From NCBI RefSeq assembly GCF_900176515.1, contig NZ_FWXV01000012.1, positions 422,275 to 486,274 on the forward strand: a stretch of 64,000 bases of DNA, written 5' to 3'. The notes under the pieces are model-generated. The model made no database searches and was not told the origin of the DNA. It was given only the letters and a program-made list of their open reading frames with translations. Positions within the stretch are counted from its first letter, which is position 1, and every line of letters starts with the position of its first letter. A program made the translations under genes and the position numbers. Shown here in pieces: positions 7,288-14,620 of the stretch. Source of the stretch: Kibdelosporangium aridum. GTDB taxonomy: Bacteria; Actinomycetota; Actinomycetes; Mycobacteriales; Pseudonocardiaceae.

Positions 7288-8238
7288 ATGGCACTGAGCT
7301 TGGATCCCGAGATCGCCGCGGCGCTGGCCCCGATGGCCGGCGCGATGGCGGACGCCCCACCGCCGGCGGTGGGAGACGTCGCGGCACGCCGCGCCATGTG
7401 GGAGCCGATCATCGGCGCCGCGGGAACGGCACAGCCGATCCCGGCCGACGTCACGACGAGCGAGCACTACGCGACCGCCGACGACGGTGCGCAGATCACG
7501 ATGCGCTGGTATGTCAAGGACGGCGCGACGCCGGGCCCGGCCGTGCTGTTCTTCCACGGCGGCGGGTACATCTTCGGCCACATCGACCTGTTCGACGGAC
7601 CGGTCACCCGTTACGTCTCCGCCAGCGGTGTGTCGATGCTGTCGGTCGAGTACCGGCGCGCGCCCGAGCACCCTTTCCCCACACCGCTCGAAGACGCCTA
7701 CGCCGCTCTGCGCTGGCTGCACGAGCATGCCGCCGAGCTGGGCGTCGACCCCGACCGGGTCGGTGTGATGGGCGACAGCGCCGGGGGCGGCATGGCCGCG
7801 GCCGTGTCGATCCTCGCCCGTGAGCGCGGCGGCCCGAAGATCGCCCGCCAGATCCTGCTCATGCCGATGCTCGACGACCGCACCACCACACCCGACCCGC
7901 ACATCGCGCCCTATGCGCTGTGGTCCTACGACGACAGCCTCACCGCGTGGCCGGCACTACTCGGTGAGGCCGCCGGCGGACCCGACGTCCCCGCCACCGC
8001 GGCCCCGGCCCGGCTCGAGGACGCGACCGGCCTCCCGCCGGCCTACATCGAGGTCGGCCAGCTCGACGTCTTCCGCGACGAGGACATCGCCTACGCGGCC
8101 AAGCTCAGCCGCGCCGGCGTACCGGTGGAGTTCCACCTCCACCCCGGCGCCCCCCACGAGTTCGACTCCATCGCCTTCAACTCCGACGTCGCCCGCCGCG
8201 CCATCAGCGACCGCATCCGAGTGCTCAAATCGATCTGA
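7288..8238 (+). CDS. HSL-type alpha/beta hydrolase, paralogue of 1000-1941
   Basis: ATG 7288 follows the run CGAAAGG. The 316-residue enzyme has HGGGYIFGH for the oxyanion hole, GDSAGGGMAAA with the nucleophile Ser, LDVFRDED with the likely acid and GAPHEFD with the His. It is nearly collinear with the esterase at 1000-1941, sharing long identical blocks such as EYRRAPEHPFPTP and GLPPAYIEVGQLD, so one arose by local duplication. It sits 32 bp after the oxidoreductase and 52 bp before an SRPBCC gene, within the MarR-controlled block. The duplicate is near a different regulator (TetR), so the two copies may answer to different signals. Confidence 0.88.
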   Translation: MALSLDPEIAAALAPMAGAMADAPPPAVGDVAARRAMWEPIIGAAGTAQPIPADVTTSEHYATADDGAQITMRWYVKDGATPGPAVLFFHGGGYIFGHIDLFDGPVTRYVSASGVSMLSVEYRRAPEHPFPTPLEDAYAALRWLHEHAAELGVDPDRVGVMGDSAGGGMAAAVSILARERGGPKIARQILLMPMLDDRTTTPDPHIAPYALWSYDDSLTAWPALLGEAAGGPDVPATAAPARLEDATGLPPAYIEVGQLDVFRDEDIAYAAKLSRAGVPVEFHLHPGAPHEFDSIAFNSDVARRAISDRIRVLKSI

Positions 8239-8290
8239 CCTCACCATCACCGAAGACACTCGCCCGCCCTCGCGAAACTGGAGCATCCCC

Positions 8291-8794
8291 GTGTCCGTCA
8301 CCACCGTCACCGCTACCGGCACTGCCGCCGTCGACAGCCTGGAGGTGGCCTTCGACGTCATGACGCCGATCGACCTGTCACTGGTCTTCACCGGCTGGGG
8401 ACCGCTGCCCGCAATTACGCACGTCGAGGAGCAGTCCGGTCCGTGGGACCACGTGGGCGTGCACCGCAGGCCGCAGTTCGCCGACGGCGGGTCCGCGATG
8501 GAGAGGATGACGCATTACCTGCGGCCCGGTTACTTCGCCTACGAGGTCACCGGCTTCACCAACGCCCTGCGGTTCGTCGTGGAACGCGCCCGGGGCGAAT
8601 GGACCTTCACCCCCGACCTGGACGGCGGCGTGGCCGTGCGCTGGTCCTACCACTTCACCGCGAAGCCGGGCCGGAGTCTGCCGGTGCGGCTACTCATCGG
8701 TCCAATGTGGAAGCGCTACATGCGCCAGGGGTTGGCCGCGTCGATCCGCGAGGCCGAGCGGGCGGCCCCTCCGCGAGCATCCTCAGTGGACTGA
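8291..8794 (+). CDS. SRPBCC (START/polyketide-cyclase-like) protein
   Basis: The start is GTG 8291 (MSVTTVTATG), with GGAG 7 bp upstream. The 167-residue product matches the SRPBCC pattern of a small hydrophobic-pocket protein: an opening strand with FDVMTPIDLSLVFTGWG, a central stretch PGYFAYEVTGFTN, and a long C-terminal helix MRQGLAASIREAERAA. Such proteins bind or transform hydrophobic ligands; a few cyclise polyketides. No catalytic residues can be assigned. It is the last gene of the MarR-block run and overlaps by 12 bp the end of a broken MarR gene on the other strand. Confidence 0.7.
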   Translation: MSVTTVTATGTAAVDSLEVAFDVMTPIDLSLVFTGWGPLPAITHVEEQSGPWDHVGVHRRPQFADGGSAMERMTHYLRPGYFAYEVTGFTNALRFVVERARGEWTFTPDLDGGVAVRWSYHFTAKPGRSLPVRLLIGPMWKRYMRQGLAASIREAERAAPPRASSVD

Positions 8795-9055
8795 GTTGGG
8801 CGGTTCCCATTCAGCTGCGGTCAGGATCTGGCGACCGCGGCCGCCAGGGTGCCGGCCGTCGCGGGGATCAGGCGCCCGCTCGACCAGACCAGGCTTCTCC
8901 AGCCGCCGCACCATCCCTGGTGATGGTCGCGAATTGGAGTCCAGCACCTCGAACAGTTCCGTCTGGCACGCCGGGCTCGAATCCCGCAGGTGCATGAGGC
9001 CCAGTTCCTGGCCGCGGTGCAGGCCCAGGTCGCGCAGGAGCTGATCCGCCAACAT
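8783..9055 (-). pseudogene. Truncated MarR family regulator
   Basis: The 90-residue frame starts in the style of a MarR protein: LADQLLRDLGLHRGQELGLM, then QTELFEVLDSNSRPSPGMVR with the recognition helix, then LEKPGLVERAPDPRDGR, the wing. After that it turns into unrelated sequence (HPGGRGRQILTAAEWEPP) and stops. MarR proteins are normally about 140-160 residues, so the C-terminal dimer helices are missing. Two substitutions look damaging (Pro in the helix segment RPSPG, and P in LEKPG). It stands divergent to the NmrA-like gene, with a palindrome between, as its former control partner. Confidence 0.6.
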
Positions 9056-9092
9056 CCGAAATTCTCCAAAACCTACCCGTTCAACCAGGCAA

Positions 9093-9114
9093 GTCGCCGC
9101 AGGGCTGCGGCGAC
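9093..9114. promoter_or_regulatory. Inverted repeat between truncated MarR and NmrA-like genes
   Basis: Arms GTCGCCGCAG and CTGCGGCGAC are separated by two bases (GG). The 22-bp element ends 18 bp before the GTG start of the NmrA-like gene. It could be the old MarR operator or a leader hairpin. It would overlap or abut the ribosome-binding region. Confidence 0.5.
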
Positions 9115-9132
9115 CCCGCAGAGGGAGTTCTC

Positions 9133-10083
9133 GTGAGCGACAAGAAGATCATCGCGGTACTGGGCTCGACGGGTGCACAGGGCGGAGGCCTGGTCAGGGC
9201 CATTCTCGACGCCGGTCCCGACGGTCCGTTCACCGCGCGTGCCGTCACCAGGGACGCCGGCTCGGCGAAGGCCCGCGCGCTGGCCGAACTCGGCGCCGAG
9301 GTCGTGGAGGCGAGCCTGGATGACGAGGACTCGCTGCGGGCGGCGTTCGAGGGCGCTCACGGCGTCTACGTGGTGACCAACTTCTGGGAGTCCATGTCCG
9401 CGGATGTCGAACTGGCGCAGGCCGCGACGGCCGCACGTGCCGTGAAGGCGGCCAGTGTCGCCCACGTCGTCTGGTCGACCCTGGAGGACACGCGCATGGT
9501 CATCCCGGTGTCCGACCAGCGGGTCCCGGTGTTGCAGAATCGCTACACGGTTCCGCACTTCGACGCCAAGGCCGAGGCGGACGCGTTCTTCCGCGACTCG
9601 GGCGTCCCGACGACCTACCTGAGGACCACCTTCTACTGGGAGGGGTTCACCCAGGGCTCCGGGCCGCGGCGGGGCCAGGACGGACGGCTCGTGTTCACGC
9701 TGCCGCTGGGTGAGGCCAGGCTGGCGGGCATCGCGGCGGAAGACATCGGTCGCACCGCCTACGGCGTGTTCGCCGCGGGCGACGAGTACGTGGGCAAGAC
9801 GGTGAGCATCGCGGGTGAGCACCTGACCGGCGAGCAGTACGCCGCCGCCTTCGCCGACGCGCTGGGCGAACCGGTCGACTACCGCCCACTCACGCCCGAC
9901 CAGCTCCGCTCGCTCGGGCTGCCTGCAGGTGACGAGCTCGGCAACATGTTCCAGTTCTACGTCGAAGGCGAACACGACTTCGTGGGCGCACGCGACCTGG
10001 ACCTGGTCCGCACCCTCAACCCTCGCCTGCAGACCTTCCGCACCTGGCTGGCCGAACACGTGGAAGCGGTCAAGCCCGCATGA
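9133..10083 (+). CDS. NmrA-like NAD(P)-binding protein
   Basis: Start GTG 9133 with GAGGGAG upstream. The 316-residue protein opens with IAVLGSTGAQGGGLVRAILD, a Rossmann motif G-x-x-G-x-x-G for NAD(P), typical of the atypical SDR (NmrA/HSCARG) group. It lacks the catalytic YxxxK in the usual position, so it may sense the NADP ratio rather than act as an enzyme. Following blocks, AFEGAHGVYVVTNFWE and PHFDAKAEADAFFRDSGVPT, are conserved in that family. It is divergent from the broken MarR gene. A redox-sensing role is inferred from family knowledge. Confidence 0.85.
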   Translation: MSDKKIIAVLGSTGAQGGGLVRAILDAGPDGPFTARAVTRDAGSAKARALAELGAEVVEASLDDEDSLRAAFEGAHGVYVVTNFWESMSADVELAQAATAARAVKAASVAHVVWSTLEDTRMVIPVSDQRVPVLQNRYTVPHFDAKAEADAFFRDSGVPTTYLRTTFYWEGFTQGSGPRRGQDGRLVFTLPLGEARLAGIAAEDIGRTAYGVFAAGDEYVGKTVSIAGEHLTGEQYAAAFADALGEPVDYRPLTPDQLRSLGLPAGDELGNMFQFYVEGEHDFVGARDLDLVRTLNPRLQTFRTWLAEHVEAVKPA

Positions 10084-10251
10084 CCACGATCGACAGCCCA
10101 ACCATGACAGACCCGCCTCGCCGGACGGACAGCATTGATCACCGGTGGATCGCACATGGAGCCCGCGCGAACTCCCGGCAACCAAGATCGATTCGCGATT
10201 CCAATGGGAACGTCCACCCCGGAAGATGCGTGGATTCACGGATCCACTCTT

Positions 10252-11754
10252 TTAGTTGCGGTGCCATTTCTGGTTGGCAGCGCCTGTGCAATCCCACAGG
10301 ACGAGTACAGCGCCGTTGTTCGGTTCCCAGCCGGAGATGTCGACGCACTTGTTCGAGTGGAGGTTCACCAGATCGCCCGTGGCGCTCAGCGCGAATCGCT
10401 GAGCGACCGTGCTGTTGCACGACCACAGTTGGATCACCGCGCCGTTCACGGTCGAACCCCCCTTGACGTCGAGGCACTTGTTGTTCTGCGTGCGCAGTTC
10501 GCTGCCGGTGAACTCCCACTTCTGATTTGCGCCACCATTGCAGTCCCACATGACCGTGCGCTGGCCGTCGGTGAAGGTCCCGCCGGACACGTCGACACAC
10601 TTGCCGTTCCAGTTGCTGACGATCGTGCTTCCGGATGGCTTGGACGCCGGGGTTACCGCTTGCATGATCACCGAGCCGATGGCTTCGACGGCGCGCGTGT
10701 CATCGCGCGGTGTCTGCGCGTCCCACCGGTTCCAGGTCAGCAGCAGATCGGTTCGCCGCGCGTTCCACGCCGCGTCGGCGTTGCGCTTCATGAAGTCGTA
10801 GTACTGGTCCCACAGGTTGTTCTCCCGAACGAACTCGCCCATACCGCGGGAGAACTCCGACTGCCACGTGCCCTCGCGTGTTCCGTTGGTCATGATGCCG
10901 TTGACGGTGCGTTCTCGGATCACCCAGTCGGTTGTGCGCTTGGCGTCGTCGAAGATGGATCGCTGTCCGGTGTTGCGGTAGAGGGCTTGGGCCGCTCCGA
11001 CGAAGGCGCCTGCCGAGTACACCGTCTGTCCACTGGAGACAGTGCCGTTGGCCTTGATGTGCTCGTGGACGCCGCCTGTGGACCGGTCGAGCAGGCGTCC
11101 CCACGTCCAGTCGTAGATCGCCCGCGCCCTGTCCAGGTAGGCGCGGTCGCCGGTCGACTCGAAGATCAGGACGCCCAGGATCACCGCCGGGCTGTTGCTC
11201 AGGGCGCTCTTCTCCTGCTTTTCAACACTCCACCACACGCCGCCGCCCAGTGCGCTGTCCCAGCCCCGGTCGTAGATCCTGGTGAATGCGTACTGCGCCT
11301 GTGACAGGTAGGTGCGGTTGCCGGTGATCTTGTAGCCGCGCGCGAACGCCAGGCCGGCCCACAGCAGGTCGTCGTTGTACTCGTTCCAGTTCCAGTCGTA
11401 CAGGCCGCCGGAACCCTGGTTCTGCTGGAGGAAGGTGTCCAGCAGGCGCCCGATGAGATCGCGGGTTTCCGGACGCCTGGTGCTGTCGTACACGTCCTCG
11501 GCCGCCTGGATGTCGAGCGCCTGCCGCCAGAAGTAGTCCTTCTCCGTCTTGCCGAGGGACTCCTTGTAGTACCGCCGATTACCGTCGGAAACCAGGAACG
11601 CCCTGTTCAGCGCGTCGAAGGCGGCGTCGGTGTTCATCGTCAACGGCGTGACCACGGGTGCTGCCGGAGCTGGGGCGCCTTGCGCGATCGGTGCCGTAGT
11701 CAGCGCAACTAGTGTTGCTGTCAGCGCAGCGAGAAACGAACTTGGCTTACGCAT
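10252..11754 (-). CDS. Secreted GH76 alpha-1,6-mannanase with ricin-B lectin domain
   Basis: The start is the internal ATG 11754 (MRKPSSFLAALTATLVALTT), preceded by AGGAAGG. The 500-residue product has a signal peptide ending near AQGA. The GH76 (alpha/alpha)6 barrel covers about residues 40-370, with the catalytic Asp pair in NEYNDDLLW (about 128-129). A CBM13/ricin-B domain covers about 375-500, with QKWEF and NQKWH repeats. GH76 enzymes cut alpha-1,6-mannan in fungal walls and actinobacterial glycolipids. It is the last gene of a three-gene operon, 32 bp after the GH2 gene. Sugar-induced expression is inferred. Confidence 0.9.
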   Translation of the reverse strand: MRKPSSFLAALTATLVALTTAPIAQGAPAPAAPVVTPLTMNTDAAFDALNRAFLVSDGNRRYYKESLGKTEKDYFWRQALDIQAAEDVYDSTRRPETRDLIGRLLDTFLQQNQGSGGLYDWNWNEYNDDLLWAGLAFARGYKITGNRTYLSQAQYAFTRIYDRGWDSALGGGVWWSVEKQEKSALSNSPAVILGVLIFESTGDRAYLDRARAIYDWTWGRLLDRSTGGVHEHIKANGTVSSGQTVYSAGAFVGAAQALYRNTGQRSIFDDAKRTTDWVIRERTVNGIMTNGTREGTWQSEFSRGMGEFVRENNLWDQYYDFMKRNADAAWNARRTDLLLTWNRWDAQTPRDDTRAVEAIGSVIMQAVTPASKPSGSTIVSNWNGKCVDVSGGTFTDGQRTVMWDCNGGANQKWEFTGSELRTQNNKCLDVKGGSTVNGAVIQLWSCNSTVAQRFALSATGDLVNLHSNKCVDISGWEPNNGAVLVLWDCTGAANQKWHRN

Positions 11755-11786
11755 GCTGTGCCTTCCTGTTTGTGCTGACACCCACA

Positions 11787-14585
11787 TCAACGGAAGCGGA
11801 AGTAGAGAGAACGGCGGTAATTCCCGGCAGCGACGTTCGGCGCGCTCTCCGGTCCCAGCTGGCTGACGTCGTGGAACTTGTTGCCAATGGGAGGAACGCC
11901 GTCCAGGAATGACAGGTCACCGGTCGGGTAGGGGGCGGTGGCGTGTAGTGGATCGGCGCCGACAGCAGGGGTGAACAGCCGGAGGAAGAGTCCTTCCTGC
12001 GCTGACACCACGGTGACGGGGCCCTCGGAGGTCGTCAGCACAGCCCAGCAGAGATTGGCGTGGTAGCCCTTGAACTGCGGGTACTGCCAACCGTTCGCGC
12101 CGGTGGCCGTGTTGTTGTACGTCTTGCTCCAGACGTCGGGTGTAGCACCGCGCATCCGGTTCTTGTAGACGCCGTGCGGGCCGTCGCCGAGCCACGTCAG
12201 TTCCCGCACTTTCGTCTCGGGGTAGTCGAAGTTCACGCCGAGGAAGTCGTGGTCGCCGGTGCGGTGGTAGCTGTAGTCCAACCGCAACCAGCCATTCGCG
12301 TCCAAGCGCCACCGCACCGAGGTCAGATCACCGGTGTAGTCGGCCTGCACGACCCAACCGGTGCCGTCACGGAAGTGGTGGAGGCTGGTGAGTTCGGCTG
12401 TTCCGACAGCCAGGGCCGGACCGTTGGTCAGCGACACCGCCGTCCCGTCGCTGACCACGCCCACCAGTCGTCCGGTCGCCTTACTGACGGTGATCCGAGT
12501 AGTCCCAGCGGTCATCGTCACCGTGGCGGAGTTTTCGACTGCGGTGACATTTCCCGGCGTGGGAACGACCAGCCGAGCGGCGTGGTCCGCGGCCTTCTTG
12601 ATCCGCCACGTCCACGCGCTCACCTCACGGCCATGTGGATCCCTGGCGGTCAAGCGCAGCGCGTCGGCGGCGGTCCACGTGGCGGGCAGGTCCAATGACA
12701 GGGACCCCTTCGCACCGGGTGCGATGTCAGGTCCGGTGAAAGCGCCCTTGGCCGTGACGGTGTGACCGCTGCCGGCGCCAGGGGAGACGAACTTCAGCAG
12801 CTGCCAGGTGAAGCCGCACCGGTTGACATTGGTGAAGTCATACCTGTTGACGACTTTGACGGTCTTGTCGAATCCCGTGGGGAATGTCGACGCGTAGTAC
12901 CCGGGATTGGTCAGTTGGATCGGTGACCAGATGTCCTTGATGGTGTGGAAGCTCGCCTCCTTCTCGCGGAAAGGGCCGAGGATGCCGTCCGGCGCCCGGT
13001 TCCCCGTGGTGTCGATGGCTCCGCCGCGGTCGTCGCGCACGACGCCCTCGTCGACGAGGGCCCAGATGAAACCGCCCGCGGACCGTTGCGCGCCGCCCAT
13101 GACCTTCCAGTAGTCGTTCAGGCCCGCACCCGCACCGCCGTCGTAGAGACCGTGCAGGAACTCGGTGGGCATGAAGACGGCGCTGCCCGCCGCTTTCGCG
13201 ACTGTGCTGGAGTAGCTCTGGTAGTGGCTCGTGTCGACGCCGTTGAAGGTCGTCCACGGGTGCAGCACCTTGCGCTTCTGCGGGTCGTAGAGCGCGAAGT
13301 CGTCGTCCAGTGCGGTGTTCCAGCCGCCCTCGTTGCCGTTGTCCCAGAACAGGATGGACGGGTGGTTCACATCGCGCGTCACCGTCGCGGCCACCAGTGG
13401 CGCGCCGACACCTTCGTCATAGCGCTTCTGCCACCCCGCCAGTTCGTCCAGGACGTAGAGCCCCAACTCGTCGCACAGGTCGAGGAAGAAGCTGTCCGGC
13501 GGGTAGTGCGACATCCGGACGGCGTTCATGTTCATGTCCTTCATCAACCCGATGTCCTGCCGGGCGAGTCGAGGGCTCGACGCGCGGCCCAAGGTGGGCC
13601 AGAACGTGTGCCGGTTGGCGCCCTTGAGCACGATCCGCCTGCCGTTGACGTAGATGCCGTCGCCCGCGCGGACTTCGACCGTGCGGAAACCGAACCGCAC
13701 CACGGTGGCGTGCAATGGCGAACCACTGTCATCGGTGAGCGTCACGTCCACTTGGTGCAGGTTCGGCGTCTCGGCCGTCCACAGCAGGGGCTGGTCGGTG
13801 GTCGTGGTGATGGTCGCCTTGGTCGCGTTCGCCGGCACCGCCGCCGAGAACAGGCTGCCCACAGCGGAGCCGTCCAAGCGCCTGATCTGTCCCACGACTC
13901 GCCTGGCCGAGGTGACGCCCACGAGCACCACCTCGGCGGTGAACGTCCCGTCGGCCCGTGCGTCGACGGCGACGTGGTCGATATGCTCGGCCGGATGGGC
14001 CTCCAGCGTCACAGGACGGAAGATCCCGCCGAAGTTCCAGTAGTCACCTCGACGTTCGGCATTGTTGACGGAGTTGTCCGAGGACTCCTTGCTGACCGTC
14101 ACCTCGAGCAGATTGGGTTGACCGAGCTGTACCAGGGCCGTGACGTCGTAGTGGAACCGGTAGAAGCCGCCTTGGTGCGTCGGTCCCGCGGATTTCCCGT
14201 TGACGCGTACGTCGGTGTCGGTCATGGCCGCCTCGAAGACCAGGATGATCCGCCTGCCCGCCCACGAGGCGGGTGGGGTGAAGGTGTGCCGGTAGTCGCC
14301 CTTCTCGTCGGGCACCAGTGCTGATCCGTAGTTGTAGCTGCCGAAGCCGTGGAACTCCCAGTTCGACGGAGTCGGGATGGTGCTCCAGACCCCGCTCCGA
14401 CGACCGGTGGCGACCCGGAACTCCCAGTCGACCGTGTGGTCCGCGTCGGTCCCGGTGAGGAACATCCGCTCCGTCACAGGCGTGCCGGACGCCGCGATGG
14501 CGGGGCTCGCGAGCGGGATGCTGATCGCGGAAAGGCCGGCCGCGCTCATACCCGCCGCCAGCAGACTGCGCCGTTTGATCTCCAC
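11787..14585 (-). CDS. Secreted glycoside hydrolase family 2 enzyme (beta-galactosidase-like)
   Basis: I start at GTG 14585, which follows GGAAGG; the frame is open much further upstream but only as a shadow of the neighbour. The 932-residue product has a Tat-type signal with KRRSLLAAGMSAAGLSAI, then the GH2 sugar-binding jelly roll, the Ig-like domain and the TIM barrel. The acid/base Glu is in NGNEGGWN (about residue 418) and the nucleophile Glu probably in MPTEFLHG (about 476). A C-terminal beta-sandwich like domain 5 of beta-galactosidases follows. The exact specificity (galactosidase, glucuronidase or mannosidase-like) is not visible. It is 35 bp downstream of the sugar dehydrogenase gene and is translated from the same transcript. 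Confidence 0.88.
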   Translation of the reverse strand: MEIKRRSLLAAGMSAAGLSAISIPLASPAIAASGTPVTERMFLTGTDADHTVDWEFRVATGRRSGVWSTIPTPSNWEFHGFGSYNYGSALVPDEKGDYRHTFTPPASWAGRRIILVFEAAMTDTDVRVNGKSAGPTHQGGFYRFHYDVTALVQLGQPNLLEVTVSKESSDNSVNNAERRGDYWNFGGIFRPVTLEAHPAEHIDHVAVDARADGTFTAEVVLVGVTSARRVVGQIRRLDGSAVGSLFSAAVPANATKATITTTTDQPLLWTAETPNLHQVDVTLTDDSGSPLHATVVRFGFRTVEVRAGDGIYVNGRRIVLKGANRHTFWPTLGRASSPRLARQDIGLMKDMNMNAVRMSHYPPDSFFLDLCDELGLYVLDELAGWQKRYDEGVGAPLVAATVTRDVNHPSILFWDNGNEGGWNTALDDDFALYDPQKRKVLHPWTTFNGVDTSHYQSYSSTVAKAAGSAVFMPTEFLHGLYDGGAGAGLNDYWKVMGGAQRSAGGFIWALVDEGVVRDDRGGAIDTTGNRAPDGILGPFREKEASFHTIKDIWSPIQLTNPGYYASTFPTGFDKTVKVVNRYDFTNVNRCGFTWQLLKFVSPGAGSGHTVTAKGAFTGPDIAPGAKGSLSLDLPATWTAADALRLTARDPHGREVSAWTWRIKKAADHAARLVVPTPGNVTAVENSATVTMTAGTTRITVSKATGRLVGVVSDGTAVSLTNGPALAVGTAELTSLHHFRDGTGWVVQADYTGDLTSVRWRLDANGWLRLDYSYHRTGDHDFLGVNFDYPETKVRELTWLGDGPHGVYKNRMRGATPDVWSKTYNNTATGANGWQYPQFKGYHANLCWAVLTTSEGPVTVVSAQEGLFLRLFTPAVGADPLHATAPYPTGDLSFLDGVPPIGNKFHDVSQLGPESAPNVAAGNYRRSLYFRFR

Positions 14586-14620
14586 GTCGAGACCTTCCGT
14601 AGTTCGTTCGGTCGGGGTGG

